From Holdemanella sp. (GTDB lineage Bacteria; Bacillota_I; Bacilli_A; Erysipelotrichales; Erysipelotrichaceae): a stretch of 7,467 bases of DNA. The DNA lies in the NCBI GenBank assembly GCA_021442845.1, contig JABUSD010000172.1, positions 1 to 7,467 on the forward strand. Direction: 5' to 3'. A program made the translations under genes and the position numbers. Below, one piece after another: positions 1 to 5,843 of this stretch (its first letter is position 1; every line of letters starts with the position of its first letter). The notes under the pieces were generated by a model. That model worked only from the letters and a program-made list of their open reading frames with translations, was not told where the DNA came from and did no database searches.

Positions 1-1476
1 AATATTATCGAAAACATCAAATCCTTTGATGTTGAGAAACTTGATAAAGATCAACAGAATATCTATTATGAAATCGTAGCTGAAGATGAACTATCCAATG
101 CAAAGGATGATGAAAAATTCGATTATATCCAGAATCAATGGAGTTCAATGAATGGTGTTCATCAAGATCTTATTTCTTTCTTCACAGAATATATTCTAAG
201 AACTGAAGCTGATATTGCAGATTTAATCACATTATTGAATGACACACCTCGATATATGAATGAGGTTTTAGACTATACAAGAAAACAGGCGGATGAAGGC
301 TTAATGCATATTGATTATGATCGTGTCATAGAAGATATGCAGAATGTTATCAACACACAGGATAACAGTGCTATCTTAAATGAACTATACGATGAAATTG
401 AACAGTTAAACCTTGGACTTTATAAAACCGCTGATTATAAAAATCAGGTTAAGATTGCCTTCAATATTGCATTTATCCCTTCCTTTGAAAATGCGATTTC
501 TGTATTAAATGAATTAAAACCTAAGAATAAAGAATTAACTGGTCTATCCAATATGCCAAACGGGCAGGAATACTACACTTACATGGTGCAGGAAGCAACC
601 GGTTCTTATGAAGATATTGAAACAATCCGTTCAAACTTAGAAGCTGAATTATTGACTATAATTGTCACTGCACAGGATTTAATGAGTAAGAATGAAAATG
701 TATTCGAAGAGGCTGATGCTGTTAAAACACAATTCAATACGCCAGAAGAAATAATGCAATTCTTATTGGACAACTATAAAAAAGACTGTGTTGAAATCAG
801 TCCAATCCAATATGAAATCAATCCATTAAGTGATGAACAATCAAACGATGGTGTCGTTGCTTACTTTGTTATGCCAGCCCTTGATTCTACAACAAAGCGT
901 CAAATCCGCTTCAACAGACGTGATTATGGAGATGATATGTCTTCTTTAGACACGTATACAACCTTTGCACATGAAGGTATTCCTGGTCATATGTTCATGG
1001 CACAATATGGTCTGGATAACTACAAATACAACATTCAACATCTATATGGCGGTTTAGGATTCACAGAAGGATATGCAACCTATTCCCAATTTAAGGCAAT
1101 GGAGTATCTAGATGTAGATCAACAATATATTGATGCTTATAAATACAATGAAATATTAACCTACTACTATGTCTGTCTAATGGATATTTCAATTCATTAT
1201 GATGGTTTATCCTATGATGAATTCGTAGAAATGTATAGCGATATGTTTGGAACCGATCTGAAAGCCCTCTATAATCAGCTTGCAGATAGTCCAGCTTCCT
1301 TCTTATCCTACTATTATGGATATCTGCAGATTGAAAATATGCGAACAGAAGCTGAATATGTACTTGGTTCCAAGTTTAATGAAAAGGAATTTACGGATGT
1401 CATTCTACAATCAGGACCTGTCAATTTTGATATAATATACCGTAATGTCTGTGATTACATCCTTGAAAACAAATAA
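1..1476 (+). CDS. DUF885 family zinc-metallopeptidase-like protein, 5'-truncated by window edge
   Basis: The reading frame is open from base 1 through the TAA at 1474-1476, giving 491 visible residues. The ATG at 148 is internal, because in-frame coding sequence of the same character precedes it, so the true start lies outside the window. The family signature is H-E-G-I-P-G-H at 970-990 (visible residues 324-330), an HExxxxH-like zinc site, followed 26 residues later by G-F-T-E-G-Y-A-T-Y with the Glu codon at 1066-1068. This is the usual His, His, Glu ligand arrangement with a catalytic Glu in DUF885 (PF05960) proteins, which are gluzincin-like peptidases. Members usually have about 550-600 residues, so roughly 80-100 are missing, including any signal peptide; many relatives are exported lipoproteins, but this cannot be seen here. 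The substrate is unknown, and a peptidase role is inferred from the fold and motif. The gene converges on the isomerase operon and ends at a shared terminator. Confidence 0.88.
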   Translation, partial: NIIENIKSFDVEKLDKDQQNIYYEIVAEDELSNAKDDEKFDYIQNQWSSMNGVHQDLISFFTEYILRTEADIADLITLLNDTPRYMNEVLDYTRKQADEGLMHIDYDRVIEDMQNVINTQDNSAILNELYDEIEQLNLGLYKTADYKNQVKIAFNIAFIPSFENAISVLNELKPKNKELTGLSNMPNGQEYYTYMVQEATGSYEDIETIRSNLEAELLTIIVTAQDLMSKNENVFEEADAVKTQFNTPEEIMQFLLDNYKKDCVEISPIQYEINPLSDEQSNDGVVAYFVMPALDSTTKRQIRFNRRDYGDDMSSLDTYTTFAHEGIPGHMFMAQYGLDNYKYNIQHLYGGLGFTEGYATYSQFKAMEYLDVDQQYIDAYKYNEILTYYYVCLMDISIHYDGLSYDEFVEMYSDMFGTDLKALYNQLADSPASFLSYYYGYLQIENMRTEAEYVLGSKFNEKEFTDVILQSGPVNFDIIYRNVCDYILENK

Positions 1477-1503
1477 TGGAAGAAGCTCTGCTTCTTCCAT
1501 TTT
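1475..1503. terminator. Bidirectional Rho-independent terminator between convergent genes
   Basis: A 12-bp perfect stem (1475-1486 with 1490-1501) closes a 3-base TCT loop. The core arm is TGGAAGAAGC. On the plus strand it is followed by TTTCTT, and on the minus strand by TTATTTGTTTTC, so it can stop transcription from both sides. It begins inside the stop codon of the DUF885 gene and lies just past the TAA of the mannose-6-phosphate isomerase gene. Confidence 0.88.
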
Positions 1504-1504
1504 C

Positions 1505-3229
1505 TTATGCCTTTGGCTTTCGTACGTAAGCTCTTAATACACCAATCTGTGAATTGGTTGTGTTGACCAATTTATAATTCTTGACACTGGCAGGAACAAT
1601 GAATGTTTCTGCATAATGCACAGTAAATGGTTCAAAGGAACCATCCACAGAAACAACATCACATGTCTGTCCTTCAATCAAATTCAGCATGTTGACATTT
1701 CCTTCATTTTCAATCAACACCTCATCCTTAATCCAGATACGACGTGTTTCAATGAATTCCAATTCATGAAGTCCTGTATGTTCTTCCCTATAATGTTCAT
1801 TGTCTGTGATTTCATATGTCGCATTAACAAGGTTCTTCATAACCCATGGTGTTGTACGATCCCATTGGATTACTTTGCTTCCATGTTCAACATGGACAGG
1901 TCTTGGTTTTCCATCCAACCCGACACGTGCCCAATCCCAGAGTTTGAATGTGAAACAATAAGGTGTTGCACTGATTTCAAGAACCATTGAATTGCTTCCT
2001 GAACAGTGAATTGTTCCAGCAGGAATCAGGAAATGATCGTGTTTCTTAGCAGGAATCCTGTTAACATATTTTTCAGCATCAAAGATGATTTCACCACGAT
2101 TTGCAGCTCTTAAATCATCAAGCATTTCTTCTTTATCGATACCTTCCTTTAATCCAAGATATACGCAGGCATTATCTCCTGCATCTAGCATATAGTAGCT
2201 TTCATCCTGTGTATAAGCCATACCAAATGTTCTATGGATATATTCTGTCAATGGATGAACCTGTAAGGATAGATTCTGTCCTTCCATTGTATCCAAAAAG
2301 TCAAAACGAATTGGAAATTCAGCTCCAAAGCGTGCATATACATCTTTTCCTAAGAAAGGCACTGGCTGATACAATGTCAAATCCATACATGGTAATTCAA
2401 TATAGGCATTCTTAAAATCAAGATATAAAGAATTTTCTTCTGGTACTCCATCAAAAGACCAAGCATAGTTATCTTTATCCTTTGGAAGGTTACAAACTTC
2501 CTTCATCCATTGTCCACCCCATACACCTGGATCAAAATAAGGAACACATCTAAATGGCTGTAACGCTACCTGTCTTAATCCTTCTCGAACCGCTTGCCCT
2601 GTTACCATCTTCATTTCATTCATATTGTTTGTATCCAGGAAGTAATCAATTCGATCAAATACACTCATCTTATGCTTATCGGCAACTCTCCATTCAATGA
2701 AAAACCCTCTTTTAATTTTTCTTAGTGAATCTTCATCATAGTTATCACATTGAAAGTTAGGAAGTCCTTTACGATAACGAAGGGTAATTTCCCATCTTGC
2801 CAGATCCAGATAGACAAGCACATCTCCAGGATGTACTAGTGTTGCTCCCACTCCATAAACAATGACAAATCCATCAGATTCTTCTACTGTCTTTCTGGCA
2901 GCTTCTAATTTATCTGTATCTACAAAATTAGAAAGTTCACCATAATACATACGTCCAAATACACGGTCATCTGTAATATGATACTGAAGCTGTTCTGTTA
3001 ATGTCTTTCCATCTTTAAAGATATCTTTTGTGTTAATCAATACATCAGGATCCAATGTCTTGATCTGTTCTAAGACTTCATCATATACACCTGGATAGGC
3101 ATCAAAGCATAACACTTTCTTACCTTCCATATCCTTTTGGATCTGATTCAGGATATTTTCCATTCCTATGATAGCGGTATTTTCATATCCTTTTACAACT
3201 GTTTTAGGAAAGCGATCATATAAACTCAT
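1505..3229 (-). CDS. manA: Class I mannose-6-phosphate isomerase with extra N-terminal kinase-like domain
   Basis: This 574-residue cytosolic protein probably interconverts mannose-6-P and fructose-6-P using zinc. The isomerase part spans about residues 225-574. It has S-L-Q-V-H-P (Gln323 and His325 as zinc ligands), Glu343 in Q-D-E-S-Y-Y, A-G-T-I-H-C with His408 as the last ligand, and L-W-D-W-A-R-V near 430-436, matching the Arg-containing active-site strand of the family. Typical enzymes have about 310-420 residues. The extra 200 at the N terminus resemble a nucleoside/uridine-kinase-type P-loop fold (K-V-L-C-F-D-A-Y-P-G at 38-47, G-F-V-I-V-Y-G-V at 120-127), but the Walker A Gly-Lys-Ser/Thr is absent, so this part is probably not an active kinase. 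The start is supported by AAGGAGGG five bases upstream, lying inside the end of the preceding isomerase gene. Only one base separates the two genes, so they are surely co-transcribed and probably translationally coupled. Mannose-6-P is the likely substrate, but a related aldose phosphate is possible. Confidence 0.87.
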   Translation of the reverse strand: MSLYDRFPKTVVKGYENTAIIGMENILNQIQKDMEGKKVLCFDAYPGVYDEVLEQIKTLDPDVLINTKDIFKDGKTLTEQLQYHITDDRVFGRMYYGELSNFVDTDKLEAARKTVEESDGFVIVYGVGATLVHPGDVLVYLDLARWEITLRYRKGLPNFQCDNYDEDSLRKIKRGFFIEWRVADKHKMSVFDRIDYFLDTNNMNEMKMVTGQAVREGLRQVALQPFRCVPYFDPGVWGGQWMKEVCNLPKDKDNYAWSFDGVPEENSLYLDFKNAYIELPCMDLTLYQPVPFLGKDVYARFGAEFPIRFDFLDTMEGQNLSLQVHPLTEYIHRTFGMAYTQDESYYMLDAGDNACVYLGLKEGIDKEEMLDDLRAANRGEIIFDAEKYVNRIPAKKHDHFLIPAGTIHCSGSNSMVLEISATPYCFTFKLWDWARVGLDGKPRPVHVEHGSKVIQWDRTTPWVMKNLVNATYEITDNEHYREEHTGLHELEFIETRRIWIKDEVLIENEGNVNMLNLIEGQTCDVVSVDGSFEPFTVHYAETFIVPASVKNYKLVNTTNSQIGVLRAYVRKPKA

Positions 3230-3230
3230 A

Positions 3231-3776
3231 TTATCCCTCCTTTATCTGTATTTTACCTTCTACTTTATATATACGCACTGGAAATGGCATCTGTTCAACA
3301 CGTGCATAATCATGTCCTGCATCTCCATTCCAGATACATACAACTTCTAAATCCACATCGGATGTGTTGATTAGACGATGAGCATGATGTCCATCAATAT
3401 GATGAAGCGTTCCTTCCTTCATCTCTTCACACCAGCATTTTCCATCTTCATCCATCAACATCAACAATCCTTCACCAGCCTGGCACCAGTAATATTCTTC
3501 ACATTCCAGATTTTCATGAAAGTGCCCTCGTGTCATATTGCATTCTCCATTGACATAGACCGGTTTTAATACCGACAGTCCCCAACTCAAATGTCCTGCT
3601 TCTGGCTTTGATGGAATTGTATAGACTTCATACATAACTGTATTCTCTGTTAATGTTTCATCTACACTTTCATAGAAAGACTTTGCCTGACTATATAATT
3701 TATTGGAAATCTGCAACCCTTTTCCCTGCGGATTGTTTTTCCATGCATGAAATAAACCTGAATTAATAATTTCCAT
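3231..3776 (-). CDS. Cupin-type glucose-6-phosphate isomerase (archaeal-type PGI family)
   Basis: This 181-residue protein is a single-domain cupin of the GPI family (PF06560). That family interconverts glucose-6-P and fructose-6-P with a bound metal, and is unrelated to the large SIS-fold PGI of most bacteria. The sequence follows the Pyrococcus furiosus enzyme closely: Y-E-V-Y at 49-52, T-R-G-H-F-H at 82-87 with ligands His85 and His87, Glu94 seven residues later, H-A-H-R at 131-134 with ligand His133, and D-A-G-H-D-Y at 152-157. All four metal ligands are present and the length is normal (about 190 in archaea). The ATG is preceded by AAGAGGAGA with a 4-base gap. It is the first gene of a two-gene operon with the mannose-6-phosphate isomerase, behind its own promoter and a palindromic operator candidate. 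Function is assigned from recalled family motifs; other sugar phosphates are possible, and whether a normal PGI also exists elsewhere is unknown. Confidence 0.87.
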   Translation of the reverse strand: MEIINSGLFHAWKNNPQGKGLQISNKLYSQAKSFYESVDETLTENTVMYEVYTIPSKPEAGHLSWGLSVLKPVYVNGECNMTRGHFHENLECEEYYWCQAGEGLLMLMDEDGKCWCEEMKEGTLHHIDGHHAHRLINTSDVDLEVVCIWNGDAGHDYARVEQMPFPVRIYKVEGKIQIKEG

Positions 3777-3780
3777 ACTA

Positions 3781-3789
3781 TCTCCTCTT
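3781..3789 (-). promoter_or_regulatory. Ribosome binding site of the cupin isomerase gene
   Basis: On the minus strand AAGAGGAGA precedes the ATG at 3776-3774 by 4 bases. It fixes the start of the cupin isomerase gene. It lies directly beside the last TAACAA half-site of the leader repeats, so a protein bound there could also block ribosome entry if it acted on RNA, or the leader if it acted on DNA. Confidence 0.8.
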
Positions 3790-3808
3790 GTTATATTGTT
3801 ATAACAAT
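3788..3808. promoter_or_regulatory. Candidate operator: 14-bp palindrome plus a third half-site
   Basis: ATTGTTATAACAAT at 3795-3808 is a perfect 14-bp palindrome starting 3 bases after the -10 box, so it covers the expected transcription start. On the plus strand the 8-mer TTGTTATA occurs twice in tandem (3788-3795 and 3796-3803), adding a third half-site next to the ribosome binding site. The size and style resemble operators of GntR/HutC-type sugar regulators such as TreR (TTGTATATACAA). The regulator family is a guess, and no regulator gene lies in the window. Confidence 0.6.
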
Positions 3809-3811
3809 TAA

Positions 3812-3840
3812 ATTATAAAAGAATACAACGATGTTTTCAA
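3812..3840 (-). promoter_or_regulatory. Sigma-A-type promoter of the sugar-phosphate isomerase operon
   Basis: On the minus strand TTGAAA (3840-3835) and TATAAT (3817-3812) are separated by exactly 17 bases. This gives a full consensus -10 box, a 5-of-6 -35 box and optimal spacing. Transcription should start near 3805, leaving a leader of about 30 bases before the ATG at 3776. The -35 box lies inside the hairpin that follows the upstream mnmM gene. Confidence 0.82.
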
Positions 3841-3850
3841 CATCATTCTT
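3818..3850 (-). terminator. Weak terminator-like hairpin after mnmM
   Basis: On the minus strand GATGTT (3844-3839), loop GAA, and AACATC (3835-3830) form a 6-bp stem that starts at the mnmM stop codon. An outer AAGAAT/ATTCTT pairing is possible with a 5-base bulge, and a T-rich stretch (GTTGTATTCTTTT) follows. The stem is short and AT-rich, so termination may be partial. Some read-through from the cca operon into the isomerase operon is therefore plausible. Confidence 0.5.
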
Positions 3851-4364
3851 TTTCAACCCCAATTAGATAAGGACTATTCTCTTTAAAAGTCTCTATCTTT
3901 ATACAATTGATATCTTTTCTGATTCTTAATTGATTTTCTATCTCTTTGGCTTCCTTTAACCCTTCTTCATGAGGATAGAAGACAAGCGCTAATCTTCCTT
4001 TTTGCTTAAGCAGCGATATTGCCTTTTCTACCGCAACTAGACTTGTCTTTAGCGTTGTTGTGATAGATGAATCAAATCCAGGACAATATCCAAAATTAAA
4101 CACAATGGCATCGACTTCCTTATGAACATATTCATCCATCCTTTCATGTCCGATACAATATGGCTTGAATCTTCTGTTCTCTATCTTTGATACTGTATTC
4201 GTATACACTTCTTTCTGAATTTCAAAGGCATAAACAGTATGCACATTCTGTTTTAGAAAAAAGAGAGTATCCTTTCCGTTTCCCATTGTCGCATCAATGC
4301 AGATTGCCTGCTTATGCAAAACAGGAAGTAAAAACTGATGGGATAAATCAACCATAGATTTCAT
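3843..4364 (-). CDS. mnmM: tRNA mnm5(s2)U34 methyltransferase MnmM (YtqB family)
   Basis: This 173-residue class I SAM-dependent methyltransferase belongs to the family once called putative rRNA methylase (PF06962). Its Bacillus subtilis member YtqB was renamed MnmM because it methylates the 5-aminomethyl group of wobble uridine 34 in certain tRNAs. Motif I is C-I-D-A-T-M-G-N-G-K-D-T at 22-33, the family hallmark. V-F-N-F-G-Y-C-P-G at 88-96 and S-I-T-T at 100-103 form the second hallmark, and N-S-P-Y-L-I-G-V-E-K near the C terminus is also typical. The usual Y-x-G-H-x-x-G segment reads Y-P-H-E-E-G here, one residue shorter. The start at 4364 has AAAGAGGA about 11 bases upstream; another in-frame ATG at 4355 has no better site. 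The gene overlaps the end of the macro domain gene by 17 bases, so the two are translated together. It is the last gene of the cca operon. Confidence 0.85.
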   Translation of the reverse strand: MKSMVDLSHQFLLPVLHKQAICIDATMGNGKDTLFFLKQNVHTVYAFEIQKEVYTNTVSKIENRRFKPYCIGHERMDEYVHKEVDAIVFNFGYCPGFDSSITTTLKTSLVAVEKAISLLKQKGRLALVFYPHEEGLKEAKEIENQLRIRKDINCIKIETFKENSPYLIGVEKE

Positions 4365-4887
4365 ATTTTTTCAATTCCTCTTTATATAGTGCATAATCTT
4401 CCTGCAAATAACAGACAAAGATTACATCAATCACCTTGGCATCCGGGTATTGACGCATTAATGTCTTCACCGTTTTTACCGCAATCTGACAGGCTTCCTC
4501 TCTTGGAAAACCATAGATTCCTGTTGATATGCAAGGAAATGCCAATGTGCATTTTTCAAGATTCTGTTCTCTCACATAGCTATACGCCAAACAAAGGCTA
4601 TTCCAGTAACACGATTCCAGCAATTCTCTTTCCTGATGATTTCCATCTAAATAGATAGGTCCTACCGCGTGGATAATACGATCACAACGAAGCCCATACG
4701 CCTTTGTCATTTTCGCATCCCCTGTTGGACATCCATGTAGCTGCTGGCATTCTTCCTCTAGACCTTTTCCTGCTTTTGAAAAGATGGCACCACATACACC
4801 TGAACCAGGCAAAAGATGCTTATTGGCTGCATTGACAATAATGGTAAAATCCAGTCCTGTAATATCACCTTTTAATGTTGTAATCAT
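4348..4887 (-). CDS. Macro domain protein (ADP-ribose binding, possible ADP-ribosyl hydrolase)
   Basis: This 179-residue protein is a single stand-alone macro domain of normal length. Hallmarks are G-D-I-T at 7-10, I-V-N-A-A-N at 17-22 with the ribose-contacting Asn22, P-G-S-G-V-C-G-A-I at 27-35, I-I-H-A-V-G-P at 71-77, and the phosphate-binding loop S-T-G-I-Y-G-F-P at 121-128. Related MacroD/YmdB proteins bind ADP-ribose and remove it from proteins or nucleic acids, or deacetylate O-acetyl-ADP-ribose. In MacroD enzymes the segment GGGVDGAI carries a catalytic Asp; the aligned residue here is Cys32, so the activity may differ or be weak. The ATG overlaps the RmuC stop codon as ATGA, with AGAGGA six bases upstream inside the rmuC end. 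The 3' end overlaps mnmM by 17 bases. It is clearly an operon member between rmuC and mnmM. The true substrate cannot be told from sequence. Confidence 0.88.
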   Translation of the reverse strand: MITTLKGDITGLDFTIIVNAANKHLLPGSGVCGAIFSKAGKGLEEECQQLHGCPTGDAKMTKAYGLRCDRIIHAVGPIYLDGNHQERELLESCYWNSLCLAYSYVREQNLEKCTLAFPCISTGIYGFPREEACQIAVKTVKTLMRQYPDAKVIDVIFVCYLQEDYALYKEELKKYEIYG

Positions 4888-5834
4888 AGTTCCTCTTCCT
4901 TTCCCTTTGATATTTCATCGATTCGCTTCGCAATCTTTGTAGCCGATGTAGATACCATGCCGAACTGCTTTGCCAATGTCTCCAGATTGGCTTGTGCCTT
5001 ATTTGATCTTTCTACAAGTCGATATGCATCTTCCTGCAACATCATCAGATTCCTTTCAATTTCATCTAAATGATTGGCTCGATAGAAATCTTTTGTACTG
5101 GAAATCAATGAAAATGTGATACCAATCAAGGTTGTAGGGGATGTAATCATCACATGGTTCTTTAAAGCATGCGATAATACATCCTCACAATTTGCACAGA
5201 TATACTGATAGATTGCTTCACTTGGTATAAAAAGAATGGCATAATCCGTTGTCTGTGTTGTGATATATTTCTGTGATATATCATCAATATGTCGTTTTAC
5301 ATTCTTTTTAAAAAGTTTTACATATTCCTCATTTCCAGGATATTCCAGAATTCTCGAATAGTTTTCCATTGGAAACTTGGAATCAATACACAATACCTTA
5401 TTTGTATCTGGCAGTCTAAATATCGCATCGACAATCTTTCCATTTTCCAGCATATACTGCATCTGATATACTCTTGTATTTTCCGCTGCATATTGACTTA
5501 ATAATATTTCTAACTGGTATTCGCCCCAGTTTCCTCTTAGTTTTGTGTTTGTCATAATCTGGTTAATCGCATAGATATCATTTTCAATGTTTTCCATGCT
5601 TTTTGAAGACAGAATCTGTTCCTTCTGTAAATACTGAACCTGTTCTAACACCTTATCCCATTGATCCTTTCGTTGTGAATCCATCCATTCATTCTTTAAT
5701 AACGTTTCTTCATTCTTTTTTAATAAAGCCTGCTGATAGATTTCATTCTGTCTCTGGTTTTTGATGACTACAACCAGCAATAGAATCAAGCAAAGAACCA
5801 ATATGATAAGTAACACAATATTCATAGTATTCAT
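4884..5834 (-). CDS. rmuC: RmuC family protein, membrane-anchored nuclease-fold protein
   Basis: This 316-residue protein has an N-terminal membrane helix (about residues 5-25, almost all Leu, Ile and Val), then a charged, probably coiled-coil segment (about 27-95), then the RmuC domain (PF02646). Domain marks are L-R-G-N-W-G-E-Y-Q-L-E at 99-109, V-D-A-I-F-R-L-P at 135-142, C-I-D-S-K-F-P at 149-155, F-I-P-S-E-A-I-Y at 202-209 and T-S-P-T-T-L at 231-236. The V-D-A and I-D-S-K residues fit the PD-(D/E)xK-like nuclease core proposed for the family. E. coli RmuC limits inversion between short inverted repeats; its biochemistry is little known. At 316 residues it is shorter than E. coli RmuC (about 475) but normal for Firmicutes. 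The start has AAGGGG, overlapping the cca stop, five bases before the ATG. A second ATG three codons in (5825) is possible. It sits between cca and the macro domain gene in one operon. Confidence 0.93.
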   Translation of the reverse strand: MNTMNIVLLIILVLCLILLLVVVIKNQRQNEIYQQALLKKNEETLLKNEWMDSQRKDQWDKVLEQVQYLQKEQILSSKSMENIENDIYAINQIMTNTKLRGNWGEYQLEILLSQYAAENTRVYQMQYMLENGKIVDAIFRLPDTNKVLCIDSKFPMENYSRILEYPGNEEYVKLFKKNVKRHIDDISQKYITTQTTDYAILFIPSEAIYQYICANCEDVLSHALKNHVMITSPTTLIGITFSLISSTKDFYRANHLDEIERNLMMLQEDAYRLVERSNKAQANLETLAKQFGMVSTSATKIAKRIDEISKGKEEEL

Positions 5835-5843
5835 ATATTCCCC

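Noticed and set aside
148..150. ATG at 148 as the start of the DUF885 gene.
   Set aside because: The frame is open and protein-like from base 1, no good ribosome binding site precedes 148, and the family is about 80-100 residues longer than even the open frame shown.
1616..2415. Plus-strand open frames at 1616-1990 and 2101-2415.
   Set aside because: They lie opposite the well-supported mannose-6-phosphate isomerase gene. Their proteins are rich in Cys, His, Phe and Tyr, typical of antisense frames, and have no recognisable family.
3168..3569. Plus-strand open frames at 3168-3350 and 3378-3569, one looking like a small membrane protein.
   Set aside because: They lie antisense to the cupin isomerase gene and the start of the mannose-6-phosphate isomerase gene. 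The hydrophobic, aromatic look comes from reading AT-rich coding DNA backwards, and no ribosome binding site supports them.
4389..4658. Plus-strand open frame opposite the macro domain gene.
   Set aside because: The minus strand has a complete set of macro domain motifs and coupled starts; the plus frame has no family features.
4348..4887. A DarT-DarG type toxin-antitoxin pair, because of the macro domain.
   Set aside because: No DarT-like ADP-ribosyltransferase adjoins it. The neighbours are RmuC and MnmM, and the macro protein lacks the extra C-terminal domain of DarG.
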